A DNA stretch of 64,000 bases from Phaffia rhodozyma (GCA_014706385.1 JACGZH010000008.1:1302001-1366000), one strand, 5' to 3'; positions 15,096 to 26,242 are shown, numbered from the stretch's first letter. The notes: a model not told the origin generated them from the letters alone. Translations and numbers: made by a program.

Positions 15096-15188
15096 GGTGA
15101 GGTGGCCGAGTGGTCTAAGGCGCTGTGTTAAGGCTCTTTCTATGCCCCGCAGTCAGTAATGGCGCGAGTTCGAATCTCGCCCTCATCA
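15096..15188 (+). tRNA. tRNA-Leu(AAG) with intron, copy 2
   Basis: Same ends, length and intron as 5361-5453. Confidence 0.95.
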
Positions 15189-15359
15189 CTTTTTGTCCGG
15201 CCGGCACGGGCCGTGCCTCTCGGGTCTGCCTGGCCGGGCTGTGCTCTCAGGTGCGGTGCCATGGTAGTATGATGCCACGTTGCAACACTGCCACACCCCC
15301 TTGCTGTCTGCCGGTCCGTTTTGGACTGTGGACTGAATGAACAGACCGTACAGCATCCA

Positions 15360-15430
15360 ACAGCTGTGGTGAAATGGTATCATTGGTGCTTGCCATGCAC
15401 TAGGCCGGGGTTCGATTCCCCGCGGTTGTA
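15360..15430 (+). tRNA. tRNA-Gly(GCC), copy 2
   Basis: Same ends, length and anticodon as 5625-5695. Confidence 0.95.
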
Positions 15431-15621
15431 TCCTTTTTTTTTCTCGTCCCACACACCGATCGGCTCTGTGCTGGCGGGTGCACATCTGCCGATCGTCCGT
15501 GTTCGGTCTCGCCGACTGGTGCGATGATGGTGTGTGCTGCCGTTCGGACGAGCAGTGCGTCTGTGCCGACACAGGGGCAGGACACGAAGGACGTACCGAC
15601 GCGCTCGGTGGACACCAACCG

Positions 15622-15694
15622 TCCTTCTTAGCTCAGTTGGTAGAGCGCGACACTAGTAATGTCGAGGTCAGTCGTTCAAATCGGCTAGCAGGAA
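15622..15694 (+). tRNA. tRNA-Thr(AGT), copy 2
   Basis: Same ends, length and U5:C68 mismatch as 5887-5959. Confidence 0.95.
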
Positions 15695-15892
15695 CATTCT
15701 TCTTTTTTTTATTCTCCGTTCATTTCCGTTCATTTCTTCTTCTTCTTTTTCTGTTGTATCCTTCCCTGTCGCCCCGGCGGGCGTCTGGTCGACGCGTGCT
15801 CGTTAGGGTTCCGCACAAAGCACAGCACCACACCACACCACACACCACAAACGACACCACAAACAACACCACAAACGCAGGGAAAGCATGCT

Positions 15893-15991
15893 GGTGAAGT
15901 GGCCGAGTGGTCTAAGGCGCTGTGTTTAGGTCTCTCTTCCGAGTCCAGACCGCAGTCAGTAATGGCGCGAGTTCAAATCTCGTCTTCATCA
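15893..15991 (+). tRNA. tRNA-Leu(TAG) with intron, copy 2
   Basis: Same ends, length and intron as 6158-6256. Confidence 0.95.
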
Positions 15992-16026
15992 TTCCTTTTG
16001 TCCCGGCCGGGGGGGGCAGGGCAGCT

Positions 16027-16108
16027 GGGGATTTAGGCTAGTTGGTAAACTGGACGCTTCGCACTGTCGATCATGTGTCATTCCTGGGTTCGATTCCCGG
16101 AGTCTCCA
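16027..16108 (+). tRNA. tRNA-Ala(CGC) with intron, copy 2
   Basis: Same ends, length and intron as 6292-6373. Confidence 0.93.
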
Positions 16109-16265
16109 TCTCTTTTTGGTGTGTTTCGGTGTGTTTTGTTTTATCTTGGCGTATTTGATTTCGTTGCATTTCATATGGCATGTTGTGTGTCGTGTTCTGT
16201 GTGTCTTCTCTTGGTCTGCTGCCCACCGGCTTGTGCTCACCGCTCACCGAGCGGCGTCCATCCAA

Positions 16266-16375
16266 GGCCGTTTGGCGGAGTGGTCTAACGCGGTAGCCTC
16301 GAACGAGTCCCCTCTGTGGGACGACGCGACAGCTACTCTTCTCTGAAGGCGTAGGTTCAAATCCTACAGCGGTCG
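16266..16375 (+). tRNA. tRNA-Ser(CGA) with intron, copy 2
   Basis: Same ends, length and intron as 6531-6640. Confidence 0.95.
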
Positions 16376-16517
16376 TCCTTTCTCTTTTTCTTTTTGCCCA
16401 CTTCCGTTCTCTCTGCCTTCTGTCGCGTCGATCCTTCCTTGCTGTCTGTGTTTGCTGTCTCCGCATGCTCACACCCCGCCAGGCAGACAGACAGACGGGC
16501 TGACGGGCTGCCATCGT

Positions 16518-16611
16518 GCGTGATTGGTGTAGTGGTATCACGCCAAGTTTGGGCACACTTTCTGCCGTGCACATCTCTTGGAGGTCTTCGGTTCAATCCC
16601 GGAATCGCGCC
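16518..16611 (+). tRNA. tRNA-Pro(TGG) with intron, copy 2
   Basis: Same ends, length and intron as 6783-6876. Confidence 0.96.
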
Positions 16612-17154
16612 TTTTTGTTCGGCCCGTCTGGGCGGGTGGCGTGGTCGGTGTAGGGTTACTTGCTGTGTCAGTTGCTGTGTTACTTGCTGTGCTACTCATA
16701 GGATTACCCGCCACATAGCGTCCGCTGTTACCCTATGCTGTGTACTCTTTTTTTTTTTCTTTTTTCTTTTTCCTCTCCCGTTTTTTCTTTGTCCTTTTTC
16801 TTTCCTCTTTTTTCCTCTTTTTTCCTTCTTTTTTCCCTTCTTTTTCCCCCTCTTTTTTCCCCTCTTTTCCCTCTTTTCCCTTCTTTTCCCTCTTTTCCTT
16901 TTTTCTTCTTTTTTCTTCTTTTTTCTTCTTTTTTCTTCTTTTTTTTCTGTCAACGATAGATGCATCAATATAGAAAGAGAAAAAGACATATGGCAGAAAG
17001 ACAACAGCATAACAATGGCAACACAGTAAAAACATAGCGAGAACACAATGAGAACACAACGAGAACACAACCATGCAATGCAATGCACCAGCAACACAGT
17101 GTCAACACAGTGTCAACACAACAGAAAGACCAAAACAAAAGAAGGCAAAGATCC

Positions 17155-17251
17155 TCGTAGTCAGACGCCTTACCGCTGGGCCACTCGGCCAGAGCGAATG
17201 GGTGGTGGGACCACTAGACCAAGACGGGGTTCGAACCCGCGATTTCCTGAT
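17155..17251 (-). tRNA. permuted tRNA-Arg(ACG), copy 2
   Basis: 3' half before 5' half, same length, linker and flanking inverted repeat as 7420-7516. Confidence 0.9.
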
Positions 17252-17484
17252 GCATACAAGCTGGCAGCCGGCCATGACGACCGTTCCACCATCTTTGCCT
17301 TTAGCTTTCGTCTGGTTGTGTGGATGTATGGCCAAGTGGATGTGTGGGCGTTGGCTCTGCTAGGGTTATCCGAGGCGGTGGGCGTCCGGCCGATCCGTCC
17401 GATCGCCCATCGGATATCGGACGTCGGACGTCGGACGTCGAGCCCCGGAGTACGGAGCCCGGCGGAGAAAAGGCCGTGTCGATC

Positions 17485-17568
17485 GGTCGCCTGGTCTAGT
17501 GGTATGACGCTTGCTTCACATCTCACCCGGTGCGCAATAGGTCGCCAGTTCGATCCTGGCGGTGACCA
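17485..17568 (+). tRNA. tRNA-Val(CAC) with intron, copy 2
   Basis: Same ends, length and intron as 7750-7833. Confidence 0.92.
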
Positions 17569-17795
17569 TGACGTCTTTTTGCCCTCAGCACACGCCCACG
17601 ATGGACAGACCGAGAGAAGCCATCGCAAGATAAGATGCATGATAAGATACACAGCCAGCCGACAGAGATGGCAGATAAGATCGACAGACACGATCGATCG
17701 GCAAGAAAGAAAGAAGATAAGATGGCGATAAAGACAAAAGACAAAAGACAAAAGACAAAAGATACAAGATAAAAGCCAGGTCGGCAAAAAGACAA

Positions 17796-17895
17796 GGCGC
17801 GATCCCGGGATTGAACCGAGGACCTCCGTCAGACACGTGTTTCATGCGAGCCAGCAAAGCCCGAAGACGGCGTGATACCACTACACCAATCCCGC
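17796..17895 (-). tRNA. tRNA-Pro(CGG) with intron, copy 2
   Basis: Same ends, length and intron as 8061-8160. Confidence 0.94.
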
Positions 17896-17973
17896 CAGTG
17901 ATCGCACAGGCCTGGCCGGTCAGTTTGTCGGTCTCCAGCCGGCCGTCCGTCCGTCCGTCCGGGAGGCAAAAGA

Positions 17974-18071
17974 TACTCCATATGAGGTTCGAACTCATGA
18001 TCCTTGTTAAGCACTAGAGGCACGGACGGCAACCTATAAGAACAATGCGATAACCACTTCGCCAATGGAGT
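17974..18071 (-). tRNA. tRNA-Ile(TAT) with intron, copy 2
   Basis: Same ends, length and intron as 8239-8336. Confidence 0.96.
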
Positions 18072-18244
18072 AAAGGTAAGCGTCGGTGGAAAAAGACGAG
18101 AGATGACAAGACAGGACGAGACAGGACGAGACAGGACGAGAGAAGGCCGCACCGGACGGCACACGCCAGACCGGGCCGAGTCCGACAGAAGACGGCACAG
18201 GCGGCAGGAGGGAGGACGGGAAAAAGAGGGCGAAAAAAAAGGAA

Positions 18245-18327
18245 AGGTCCTACTCAGATTCGAACTGGGGATTCGAGAAGGTGAGTCAATCAGAATCTCG
18301 CGTGATAACCAACTTCACCATAGAACC
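18245..18327 (-). tRNA. tRNA-Gln(CTG) with intron, copy 2
   Basis: Same ends, length and intron as 8510-8592. Confidence 0.95.
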
Positions 18328-18519
18328 GGTCGTTGTCGGCCTATTGCCCTCGCGAGTCTCGTTCTGGCGGTGTGTCCGCTGGCAAGGGTCCGTCGGCGCG
18401 TGTCCGCTGGCAGGTGTGCTTACATCGCTGGCCGACCTGTCCGCCCGCCGCACGTGGCCCGGCCGGCATGACACGCACGGCCGACCCGATACACACAGCG
18501 GACATCGGAGCAAAAAGCA

Positions 18520-18592
18520 AGCCCAAACGCGGATTTGAACCACGGACCTCACCGTTACGAGCGGCGCACTATAACCACTTAGCTATTCGGGC
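18520..18592 (-). tRNA. tRNA-Thr(CGT), copy 2
   Basis: Same ends, length and T73 as 8785-8857. Confidence 0.95.
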
Positions 18593-18743
18593 CTGGTGCC
18601 CGTCGCCCGGTCGTGTTGTCTCTAAGGGTGTTGGTGTGTCGATGTGTTGGTGTACCGGTGTGGTCAGGACCCGGCCCACACCGTCCGCTCGGCCAGACGT
18701 AGCCCATCGAGGTCGACCGCCGGGGCGGCTGGGCAGTCAACGT

Positions 18744-18830
18744 GCCTGGGTAGTTTAGTGGTAAAACGTAGGTCTCATACCGTCACCCGAGTGTGATCCT
18801 CAGCCGCGAGTTCGATTCTCGCTCTGGGCA
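18744..18830 (+). tRNA. elongator tRNA-Met with intron, copy 2
   Basis: Same ends, length and intron as 9009-9095. Confidence 0.94.
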
Positions 18831-19072
18831 ACTCTTTTTTTTCCTCTTTTGCTGTGTTTCCCATCCTTCCTGATGGTTGGTGGGCGGCCGGGCTGGGCCA
18901 GGCGGAGGTGCGGTCGGATCCGGCCGTCAGATGGGCTGAGCATGACGGCAGTGGAAGTGGCGGCGGTGGCGGTGGCGGTGGCGTCGGCAGTGCTGATGAC
19001 GACGACGACTGCTGCTGCGCAGAGTCCGCTTGGACGAGAATCTATCCGGACAAACGGTGCTGGCACCATACC

Positions 19073-19159
19073 CGCCGCTTAGCTCATCTGGAAGAGCGTT
19101 GGTTTGTAAAGGATACACTTGTTCACCGAAGGCACTCGGTTCGATCCCGAGAGCGGCGA
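19073..19159 (+). tRNA. tRNA-Tyr(GTA) with intron, copy 2
   Basis: Same ends, length and intron as 9338-9424. Confidence 0.97.
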
Positions 19160-19381
19160 TCTTGTTTTTTTGCCTTTTGCTTTTTGTTCTTTTTTGTTCT
19201 TTTTTTTCTGCCTTGTGGCTGCTTCCTCTTTGACTGCTAGGGTTCCTGCCTTCGGTCCAGTCCGGTCGCTCTCACGCAGCATGCGCACTGTCTCGGCCAG
19301 ACGGGCGATGCGACCGATGACGTTCTCCCAGCTGCTGCTGCCGATGTAGTGGTCACCGGGGCAGGGCAAGTGATCATATCT

Positions 19382-19480
19382 GGCCGATTGGTGTAGTGGC
19401 TATCACAGCAGTTTTCGGTACTCGTCCGCAAGGTCGTCTTCGCTCGCTGCTGGTCGTCGGTTCGATCCCGACATCGGTCT
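19382..19480 (+). tRNA. tRNA-Arg(TCG) with intron, copy 2
   Basis: Same ends, length and intron as 9647-9745. Confidence 0.95.
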
Positions 19481-19694
19481 AAATGTTCACTTTTTGTGTC
19501 CCCCTTTCTTTTTTGCCCTCCTTTTTGCCCTTCTTTTTCTCTGCACGCTCTCTCTGCACTCTGTTTCTATCGGCCGTTGTGTGGGTCACTGTCTGTCCGA
19601 CCGGTCTGGCCTGTGTGCGCGTGTCCACCACGGTCGAGCCAGGTCGACACAGCTCCCTGTGGTGGGGCAGGCAGACGGGCGGGAAAACAAAAAA

Positions 19695-19768
19695 AGACCC
19701 ATACCCGACTTGAACGGATGACCTCAAGATTTGGAATCTTGCGCTGCTACCAACTGAGCTAATGGGTC
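19695..19768 (-). tRNA. tRNA-Trp(CCA), copy 3
   Basis: Same ends, length and anticodon as 226-299. Confidence 0.95.
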
Positions 19769-19925
19769 GCTTGCCCGGAGGCTCCGTGCCCAGAGGGTAT
19801 GTCGAGCGCCCGGCTGGCTGGCCGTACAGACGGTGGCACCATGCGGCCGGCTTGCAGGCCTCCAGCACGGACGGCCGGACGGGGGCCAGGGAAAAAACCG
19901 AGGGAAAACGAGCAAAAAGACAATG

Positions 19926-19997
19926 TTGCCAAGGCCCGTCTCGATCAGGCGACCTCCGGGTTATGAGCCCGGCGCGCTTCCACTGCGCTACTTGGCA
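19926..19997 (-). tRNA. initiator tRNA-Met, copy 3
   Basis: Same ends, length and anticodon as 457-528. Confidence 0.96.
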
Positions 19998-20205
19998 TTG
20001 ATGGGAGACCATGGCTGAGGAGTGTGTATGTGGTGTCGGCCGCAGGTCACGTGCCGGTGTCGATGTCAGTGTCGACGTCAGTGTCGATGCCAGTGCCAGC
20101 ACCAGTGTCATTACCAATGCCAGTGTCAATGCCAGTCACACCATCGACTGGTGCGACCGACGGTACACCTGGCCATGGTCTGCCGGGTGGGCCTGACAGT
20201 CATCG

Positions 20206-20279
20206 GATCGATTAGCTCAGTTGGTTAGAGCGTGGTGCTAATAACGCCAAGGTCGCGGGTTCGACCCCCTCATTGATCA
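20206..20279 (+). tRNA. tRNA-Ile(AAT), copy 3
   Basis: Same ends, length and anticodon as 737-810. Confidence 0.96.
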
Positions 20280-20535
20280 CTTTTTCTTTCTTTTTCTAAT
20301 TTTCGCCATCTTTTTTTGCCATCTTTTTTGCACCCCTCCTGTTCTCGACCGTTGCGGTCTGTGTGGCATTGTTGTCGACTGGCACGCTCCATGGTGAGCG
20401 ATGCAGTGTTGTGACGGTGTGACGATGTGGTGGTGCAGTGGCGACGATGGGAACGCAGATATACACCCGGCTGTGCTGGACAGTGTCCGACCAGACATGG
20501 GCCTATGGTGTCTGGGCTGGGCTGGGAGGCATCGT

Positions 20536-20622
20536 GCATGCTTGGTGTAGTGGTATCGCGCCATGTTAGGGTCTTTGCGCCTTGTCTCATGGAGGTCCTC
20601 AGTTCAATCCTGGGAGCGTGCC
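20536..20622 (+). tRNA. tRNA-Pro(AGG) with intron, copy 3
   Basis: Same ends, length and intron as 1067-1153. Confidence 0.96.
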
Positions 20623-20831
20623 TTTTTTCCTTTTCCTTTCGTTCTTTGTTTCCTTTTCCCGAGCGCTTCCTGTCGCTCTTCGTTGTTTTCTGCCACTTTT
20701 CACTCACTTTTTGCCACTCTCCGCCACTTTCTCGGCAGCAGACAAGCGATGTGTGCACCCGGTGGAGACGTCTCTGACGCATGGACAAGCTGTCTGGACA
20801 AGGTGTCTGGACACGGATGACAGCCATCAAG

Positions 20832-20903
20832 TCCTCAATTGTCTAACGGCTATGATAACCGCCTCTCACGCGGTAGGCCCGGGTTCGACTCCCGGTTGGG
20901 GAT
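20832..20903 (+). tRNA. tRNA-Glu(CTC), copy 3
   Basis: Same ends, length and T73 as 1363-1434. Confidence 0.95.
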
Positions 20904-21133
20904 CTCTCTTTTGGTCTTTTCTTTTGCTCTCGTTTCTTTTTTTCTTTTTTTCCTTGTCCTTCTTTCCTTTCGTCTTTCTGTTTCGTCTTGTTTTTGTATG
21001 TCCGTTCTGACCACTGGTATCAGCGCTGGTGTGTGCCTGCGGGTACTGTGTGGTTGAATGCACGGTATGGGGTGCATGCACCGGCCAGCTGTCCAGCCAC
21101 CTGGCGAGCGGACAAGGCTGACAACCAACCGAC

Positions 21134-21205
21134 TCTTGGATGGTCTAACGGTTATGATTTCCGCCTGTCACGCGGGAGACCGGGGTTCGACTCCCCGTCC
21201 GGGAG
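21134..21205 (+). tRNA. tRNA-Asp(GTC), copy 3
   Basis: Same ends, length and anticodon as 1665-1736. Confidence 0.96.
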
Positions 21206-21586
21206 CACTTTTTGCCTTTTGCTCCTCTCTTTTGTACTTGCATTTGTACTTGCATTTGCATTTGCATTTGCATCTGCATTTGCATTTTTTCTTTCCATTC
21301 TCTTTTGCTGTACAGCTGTATGGTTGTCTTGCTTTGTTGTGTTTGTCCGTCGACGGCCATCGATCGTTATCTTTTTTTCTTTGGTCTGTATGTCTCCTTC
21401 TTTTTCTCTTTCTTTTTCTTTTGCTCTCTTTGACGGCGCATGTTTGGCAGCACACGCTCCGAAAGACGCACCGAGCACAGCACAGCACAGCACAGCACGC
21501 CGACACGTGTGCGCTGGGCAGACCAACTGGCTGGATGGCTGTTGAGCACAGGCTATGGGCAGTCGATCGGCAGACCGAGACCATAC

Positions 21587-21669
21587 GCTGTCTTAATCAA
21601 GTGGTCTACGATGAGAGATTAGAAATCTCTTCCTCTTTGAGGGCGCAGGTTCGAATCCTGCAGACAGCT
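21587..21669 (+). tRNA. tRNA-Ser(AGA), copy 3
   Basis: Same ends, length and T73 as 2118-2200. Confidence 0.94.
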
Positions 21670-21892
21670 TTCTTTTGCACCCTGTACTTTGCCACCGTGG
21701 CCTTTGCTCTTTTTGCTTTTTTTTTTCTTCTTCTTCTCTTCTATGCCTTTGCCTATGTGTGTCTATGGTTGTCGTTCATGTATGCATAGTACGCACACAC
21801 CGGGCAGCCAGCCCAAACAAAAAAAAAAGACGGCCACACCATCGAAGCCATCCTCACTGACACACAGAGCGAGGACCGGAAAAAAAAAGGGA

Positions 21893-21978
21893 TGCCGTCA
21901 GCCTGAATCGAACAGGCGACCTTATGATTGCGGACAGATGTCTTCAGTCATACGCTCCACCAATTGAGCTATGACGGC
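21893..21978 (-). tRNA. tRNA-Phe(GAA) with intron, copy 3
   Basis: Same ends, length and intron as 2424-2509. Confidence 0.96.
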
Positions 21979-22173
21979 CGATGACAGTCAGCGCCGTCCA
22001 TCAGGCCATGGCCCGTCTGGGTGGCTGTCGGGCCGTCGGGCCGTCCGGCTGGCACTCACTCGGTCGGTCTCAGCCGGGTCGGTGTGTGTGCTGACGCGGC
22101 AGGCAAAACATGCTGGGCACTGACCGTCAGCGTGTGCTGTCTGAGTGCTCGGACACAGCAGGCGACCATCCCA

Positions 22174-22246
22174 TGCCCTGTAGCTCAGTTGGTAGAGCGT
22201 GGAGCTGTTAACTCCAAGGTCTACGGTTCGAGCCCGTACGGGGCAG
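22174..22246 (+). tRNA. tRNA-Asn(GTT), copy 3
   Basis: Same ends, length and anticodon as 2705-2777. Confidence 0.96.
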
Positions 22247-22431
22247 TCTTTTTGTCGTCTTTTTGTCGTCTTTTTGTCGTCTTTTTGTCTCCTCATTTTT
22301 TTTCCCTCTCCCTTTCCTGTGCAGTACTTCCCCTCTCGTCTTCTGCCGTCCATGAGGTGTGCGTGTTCTTGGTATGTTCTTGCGATGGACATCATCCATC
22401 TTCCACCAGCATGCTCGGCCGGCAAGAAAAA

Positions 22432-22504
22432 AGGAGTCACCCGGGATTGAACCAGGGACCTGCTGGGTTGCAACCAGCCGCAACTACCGCTGTGCTATAA
22501 CTCC
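22432..22504 (-). tRNA. tRNA-Cys(GCA), copy 3
   Basis: Same ends, length and anticodon as 2963-3035. Confidence 0.96.
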
Positions 22505-22782
22505 GTATGAGGCTGCCGCGCCATCGGACAGATCATCCACAGGCACGCTTGCACACATGCACACAGCACAGTGGCAGCCGCTTTGTCGTCCTGCGATCGA
22601 GTAGTGGCAGCTGTGGACGCAACATCGCCCGGTGCGACCAGGCCGGCGTCACAGATGCTGCATCTGCACAGAGAAAACAAAAGGAACAAAGGAGCAGAAA
22701 AAGAACAGGAAAAAAGAGCAAGAAAAAAGAGCAAGAAAAAGAGCAAGAAAAAAGAGCAAAAGAACAAAAAGAACAAAAAGAG

Positions 22783-22854
22783 TAGTCGCACCCAGAGTCG
22801 AACTGGGGTCGTGAGTGTGTTAGACTCAAGTGATAACCGTTACACCATGCAACT
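22783..22854 (-). tRNA. tRNA-Val(AAC), copy 3
   Basis: Same ends, length and anticodon as 3317-3388. Confidence 0.96.
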
Positions 22855-23045
22855 CTGATGACTGCCGGTCTCTGCCCAGTATCCTACTCATCGACCAGGC
22901 ACCGCTCGCTCCGCCGTCTGCCCGCCCGCCGCTGTGTGTCCATCGGTCGGCCGGCCCATCAGCCCGATCGTGCGACACCGGGACCATGCCTGCCGACAAG
23001 CTGGCCCTCAGACGAGGCAGCCCGGGGAGAAAACAAAAAGGATCG

Positions 23046-23118
23046 TTCCCCATCCGGGAGTCGAACCCGGGTCCTCAGCGTGAAAAGCTGATATCGTAAA
23101 CCGTTTGACCAATGAGGA
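23046..23118 (-). tRNA. tRNA-Glu(TTC), copy 3
   Basis: Same ends, length and anticodon as 3580-3652. Confidence 0.96.
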
Positions 23119-23259
23119 CTAGTACAAGCACGCCGAATCGGTCGAGTCGTCTGCAGTCGTCTGCAGTCGTGCGCAGTCGTGTGCAGCCTGCTCCGTCGTG
23201 CGGTAGGCTGTGAGCGGGTGGCCGCCGGTCAGCATGCTTCCGACCGGACGGCAAAAAAG

Positions 23260-23331
23260 TGGACCCAGCAGGGATTGAACCCGCGGCCTTTCGCATGCAA
23301 AGCGAATGTGATACCACTACACCATAAGCCC
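23260..23331 (-). tRNA. tRNA-Ala(TGC), copy 3
   Basis: Same ends and length as 3793-3864; the terminator run is one base longer. Confidence 0.96.
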
Positions 23332-23506
23332 GTGTGGGATGGAGGCGTGGTGTGTCGGCCGGTGGGGCGAAGTGCGGTGCGGTGCGGTGAGGTGCGGTAA
23401 GGTGCGGTGCGGTAAGGTGCGGTGAGGTGAGGTCTGGTATGATGCTATCAGAAACAGAGTCTTGGTTGCAAAACCACACGGAAACCTCTCGGCGGGGGGC
23501 AAAAGA

Positions 23507-23588
23507 TGAACAGAGGGGGATTCGAACCCCCGCATCTTGCGATATCAGAACTTGAGTCTGACGCCTTAGACCGCTCGGCCATCTGTCC
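23507..23588 (-). tRNA. tRNA-Leu(CAA), copy 3
   Basis: Same ends, length and anticodon as 4039-4120. Confidence 0.96.
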
Positions 23589-23697
23589 GGATGGGGTGCG
23601 TGAGGTGTGTGTGGGTCCGGGAGTGTGCGGGAGTGTGCGGGAGTGTGCGGGAGTGTGGGCCGGGTAGAGCGAGTGCACCCTGCCCGGGCACACACAC

Positions 23698-23783
23698 GCC
23701 CCGTTGGCAGAATGGTAACGCGTCTCCTTCCTACTGTCTGGTGAGAGAGGTGAAGATTCTGGGTTCAATCCCCAGGCGGGGTT
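23698..23783 (+). tRNA. tRNA-Arg(CCT) with intron, copy 3
   Basis: Same ends, length and intron as 4230-4315. Confidence 0.9.
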
Positions 23784-23981
23784 TCTCTTTTTTTGCGGCG
23801 GGCGTGGTTGGGGTGTGAGTGGGGTGTGAGTGGGGTGTGGTTGGGGTGTGGTTGAGGTGTGAGTGAGAAGGTGGGTGAGAATGTGGGTGTACACGTGAGA
23901 CGCTTGGTATGCTGGCGGGCTGTAGAGTGTGCACTGTATGCGCAGGGTATAGGACTGATGTATGTGGACCCTGCCATCAAC

Positions 23982-24053
23982 GGGATGTTCGTATAATGGT
24001 TATTATTCCAGATTTCCATTCTGGAGACAGGTGTTCGATTCACCTACATCTCA
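23982..24053 (+). tRNA. tRNA-Gly(TCC), copy 3
   Basis: Same ends, length and anticodon as 4514-4585. Confidence 0.96.
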
Positions 24054-24221
24054 TTTTTGTCATTTTTTTTTTGTGCGCGTGGCGGGGGCGGAGGCGGTGG
24101 CAGTACAAGACACTGGGCGGACGGCGGCAAGACTCTGAGGCACACGACCGGGGCGTGGGAGGGGCTAGTTGGGTGGTGGCGTTGGTGTCTAGGGGTACGG
24201 GCCGGGCTGGGGACTATAACC

Positions 24222-24316
24222 GCCCTGTTAGCTCAATCGGTAGAGGCGTCAGACTCTTACCCAGTCTCTTGACAGTTGGCATCTGAAGGCTGGGGGTTCG
24301 ACCCCCCCATGGGGCT
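24222..24316 (+). tRNA. tRNA-Lys(CTT) with intron, copy 3, one extra base
   Basis: One G is inserted at about 24246 on the 3' side of the D stem (GAGGC for GAGC), so the gene is 95 bp rather than 94. The rest is as in 4754-4847. Either a consensus error or a weakened gene. Confidence 0.85.
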
Positions 24317-24545
24317 AGCTTCGTTTTGTGTGTCGGTGTGATTTTTTGTTTCTGTTTCTGTTTCTGTTTCTGTTTCTGTTTTCGTTCTTTGTGTTTTTGT
24401 TTGCTGGCTTGGTGTGTGCTTGGTGGGCCGTCGACGGTGGAAGGGTGCATGGAGGGTTGAACAGAGGTGAGAGGTGGGTCGGCTGGTGGGTCGCGCGGGC
24501 ATGTCTGACGATCTGGGCTGGTAGCACGGACAGACAGACACACAC

Positions 24546-24618
24546 GGGGATTTAGCTCAGTTGGCAGAGCGCAATCTTAGCATGGTTGAGGTCGTGAGTT
24601 CGATTCTTACAATCTCCA
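24546..24618 (+). tRNA. tRNA-Ala(AGC), copy 3
   Basis: Same ends, length and G3:U70 as 5078-5150. Confidence 0.97.
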
Positions 24619-24828
24619 CTTTTTTGTGTCGTTTTTATGTGTTTTTTTGTGTTTTTTGGTAGTCTTTTTTTTTTTTTTCCGCCCGCTGCCTTTTTTGCAC
24701 TCTCTTCTTTCGCTCTGCTCCTCTCGGTCATGCTCCGTCCTGCCCACACATCACACACCATGTGTTGCACCGAGACAGGCCGGCTGCTGCGAGCACACTG
24801 GCCGACCGGCCGGACAGGCCTTCATCCA

Positions 24829-24920
24829 GGTGAGGTGGCCGAGTGGTCTAAGGCGCTGTGTTAAGGCTCTTCTATGCCCCGCAGTCAGTAATGGCGCGAG
24901 TTCGAATCTCGCCCTCATCA
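24829..24920 (+). tRNA. tRNA-Leu(AAG) with intron, copy 3
   Basis: As 5361-5453, but one T is missing from the intron (12 nt rather than 13). Confidence 0.92.
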
Positions 24921-25090
24921 CTTTTGTCCGGCCGGCACGGGCCGTGCCTCTCGGGTCTGCCTGGCCGGGCTGTGCTCTCAGGTGCGGGTGCCATGGTAGT
25001 ATGATGCCACGTTGCAACACTGCCACACCCCCTTGCTGTCTGCCGGTCCGTTTGGACTGTGGACTGAATGAACAGACCGTACAGCATCCA

Positions 25091-25161
25091 ACATCTGTGG
25101 TGAAATGGTATCATTGGTGCTTGCCATGCACTAGGCCGGGGTTCGATTCCCCGCGGTTGTA
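25091..25161 (+). tRNA. tRNA-Gly(GCC), copy 3, acceptor substitution
   Basis: As 5625-5695, except that G4 is T, turning the G4:U69 pair of the acceptor stem into U:U. Confidence 0.9.
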
Positions 25162-25344
25162 TCCTTTTTTTTTCTCGTCCCACACACCGATCGGCTCTGT
25201 GCTGCGTGCTGCTCTGCCTCTCCGTTTCGTCTCGGCCGCTGGTGCGATGATGGTGTGTGCTGCCGTTCGGACGAGCAGTGCGTCTGTGCCGACACAGGGG
25301 CAGGACACGAAGGACGTACCGACGCGCTCGGTGGACACCAACCG

Positions 25345-25417
25345 TCCTTCTTAGCTCAGTTGGTAGAGCGCGACACTAGTAATGTCGAGGTCAGTCGTTC
25401 AAATCGGCTAGCAGGAA
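25345..25417 (+). tRNA. tRNA-Thr(AGT), copy 3
   Basis: Same ends, length and U5:C68 mismatch as 5887-5959. Confidence 0.95.
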
Positions 25418-25612
25418 CATTCTTCTTTTTTTTATTCTCCGTTCATTTCCGTTCATTTCTTCTTCTTCTTTTCTGTTGTATCCTTCCCTGTCGCCCCGGC
25501 GGGCGTCTGGTCGACGCGTGCTCGTTAGGGTTCCGCACAAAGCACAGCACCACACCACACCACACACCACAAACGACACCACAAACAACACCACAAACGC
25601 AGGGAAAGCACT

Positions 25613-25714
25613 GGTGAAGTGCCATGGTCTGTCTCTAAGGCGCTGTGTTTAGGTCTCTCTTCCGAGTCCAGACCGCAGTCAGTAATGGCGCGAGTTCAAA
25701 TCTCGTCTTCATCA
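25613..25714 (+). tRNA. tRNA-Leu(TAG), copy 3, D arm disrupted
   Basis: Acceptor, anticodon arm, intron, variable arm and T arm match 6158-6256. The D-arm region (about 25620-25638) is replaced by a different sequence 3 bp longer, which breaks the A box. Possibly a non-functional copy or an assembly patch. Confidence 0.7.
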
Positions 25715-25749
25715 TTCCTTTTGTCCCGGCCGGGGGGGGCAGGGCAGCT

Positions 25750-25831
25750 GGGGATTTAGGCTAGTTGGTAAACTGGACGCTTCGCACTGTCGATCATGTG
25801 TCATTCCTGGGTTCGATTCCCGGAGTCTCCA
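25750..25831 (+). tRNA. tRNA-Ala(CGC) with intron, copy 3
   Basis: Same ends, length and intron as 6292-6373. Confidence 0.93.
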
Positions 25832-25989
25832 TCTCTTTTTGGTGTGTTTCGGTGTGTTTTTGTTTTATCTTGGCGTATTTGATTTCGTTGCATTTCATAT
25901 GGCATGTTGTGTGTCGTGTTCTGTGTGTCTTCTCTTGGTCTGCTGCCCACCGGCTTGTGCTCACCGCTCACCGAGCGGCGTCCATCCAA

Positions 25990-26099
25990 GGCCGTTTGGC
26001 GGAGTGGTCTAACGCGGTAGCCTCGAACGAGTCCCCTCTGTGGGACGACGCGACAGCTACTCTTCTCTGAAGGCGTAGGTTCAAATCCTACAGCGGTCG
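25990..26099 (+). tRNA. tRNA-Ser(CGA) with intron, copy 3
   Basis: Same ends, length and intron as 6531-6640. Confidence 0.95.
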
Positions 26100-26242
26100 T
26101 CCTTTCTCTTTTTCTTTTTGCCCACTTCCGTTCTCTCTGCCTTCTTCGTCGCGTCGATCCTTCCTTGCTGTCTGTGTTTGCTGTCTCCGCATGCTCACAC
26201 CCCCCAGCACACAGACGGGCATGACGGGCTGGCTGCCATCGT

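Larger units (their letters stand above)
9746..19480. repeat. tRNA array unit 2 (9735 bp)
   Basis: Nearly identical to unit 1. Gene positions shift by 9734 up to about 14430 and by 9735 after, owing to one inserted base between the Gly(TCC) and Lys genes. Few substitutions were noticed. Long type. Confidence 0.97.
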
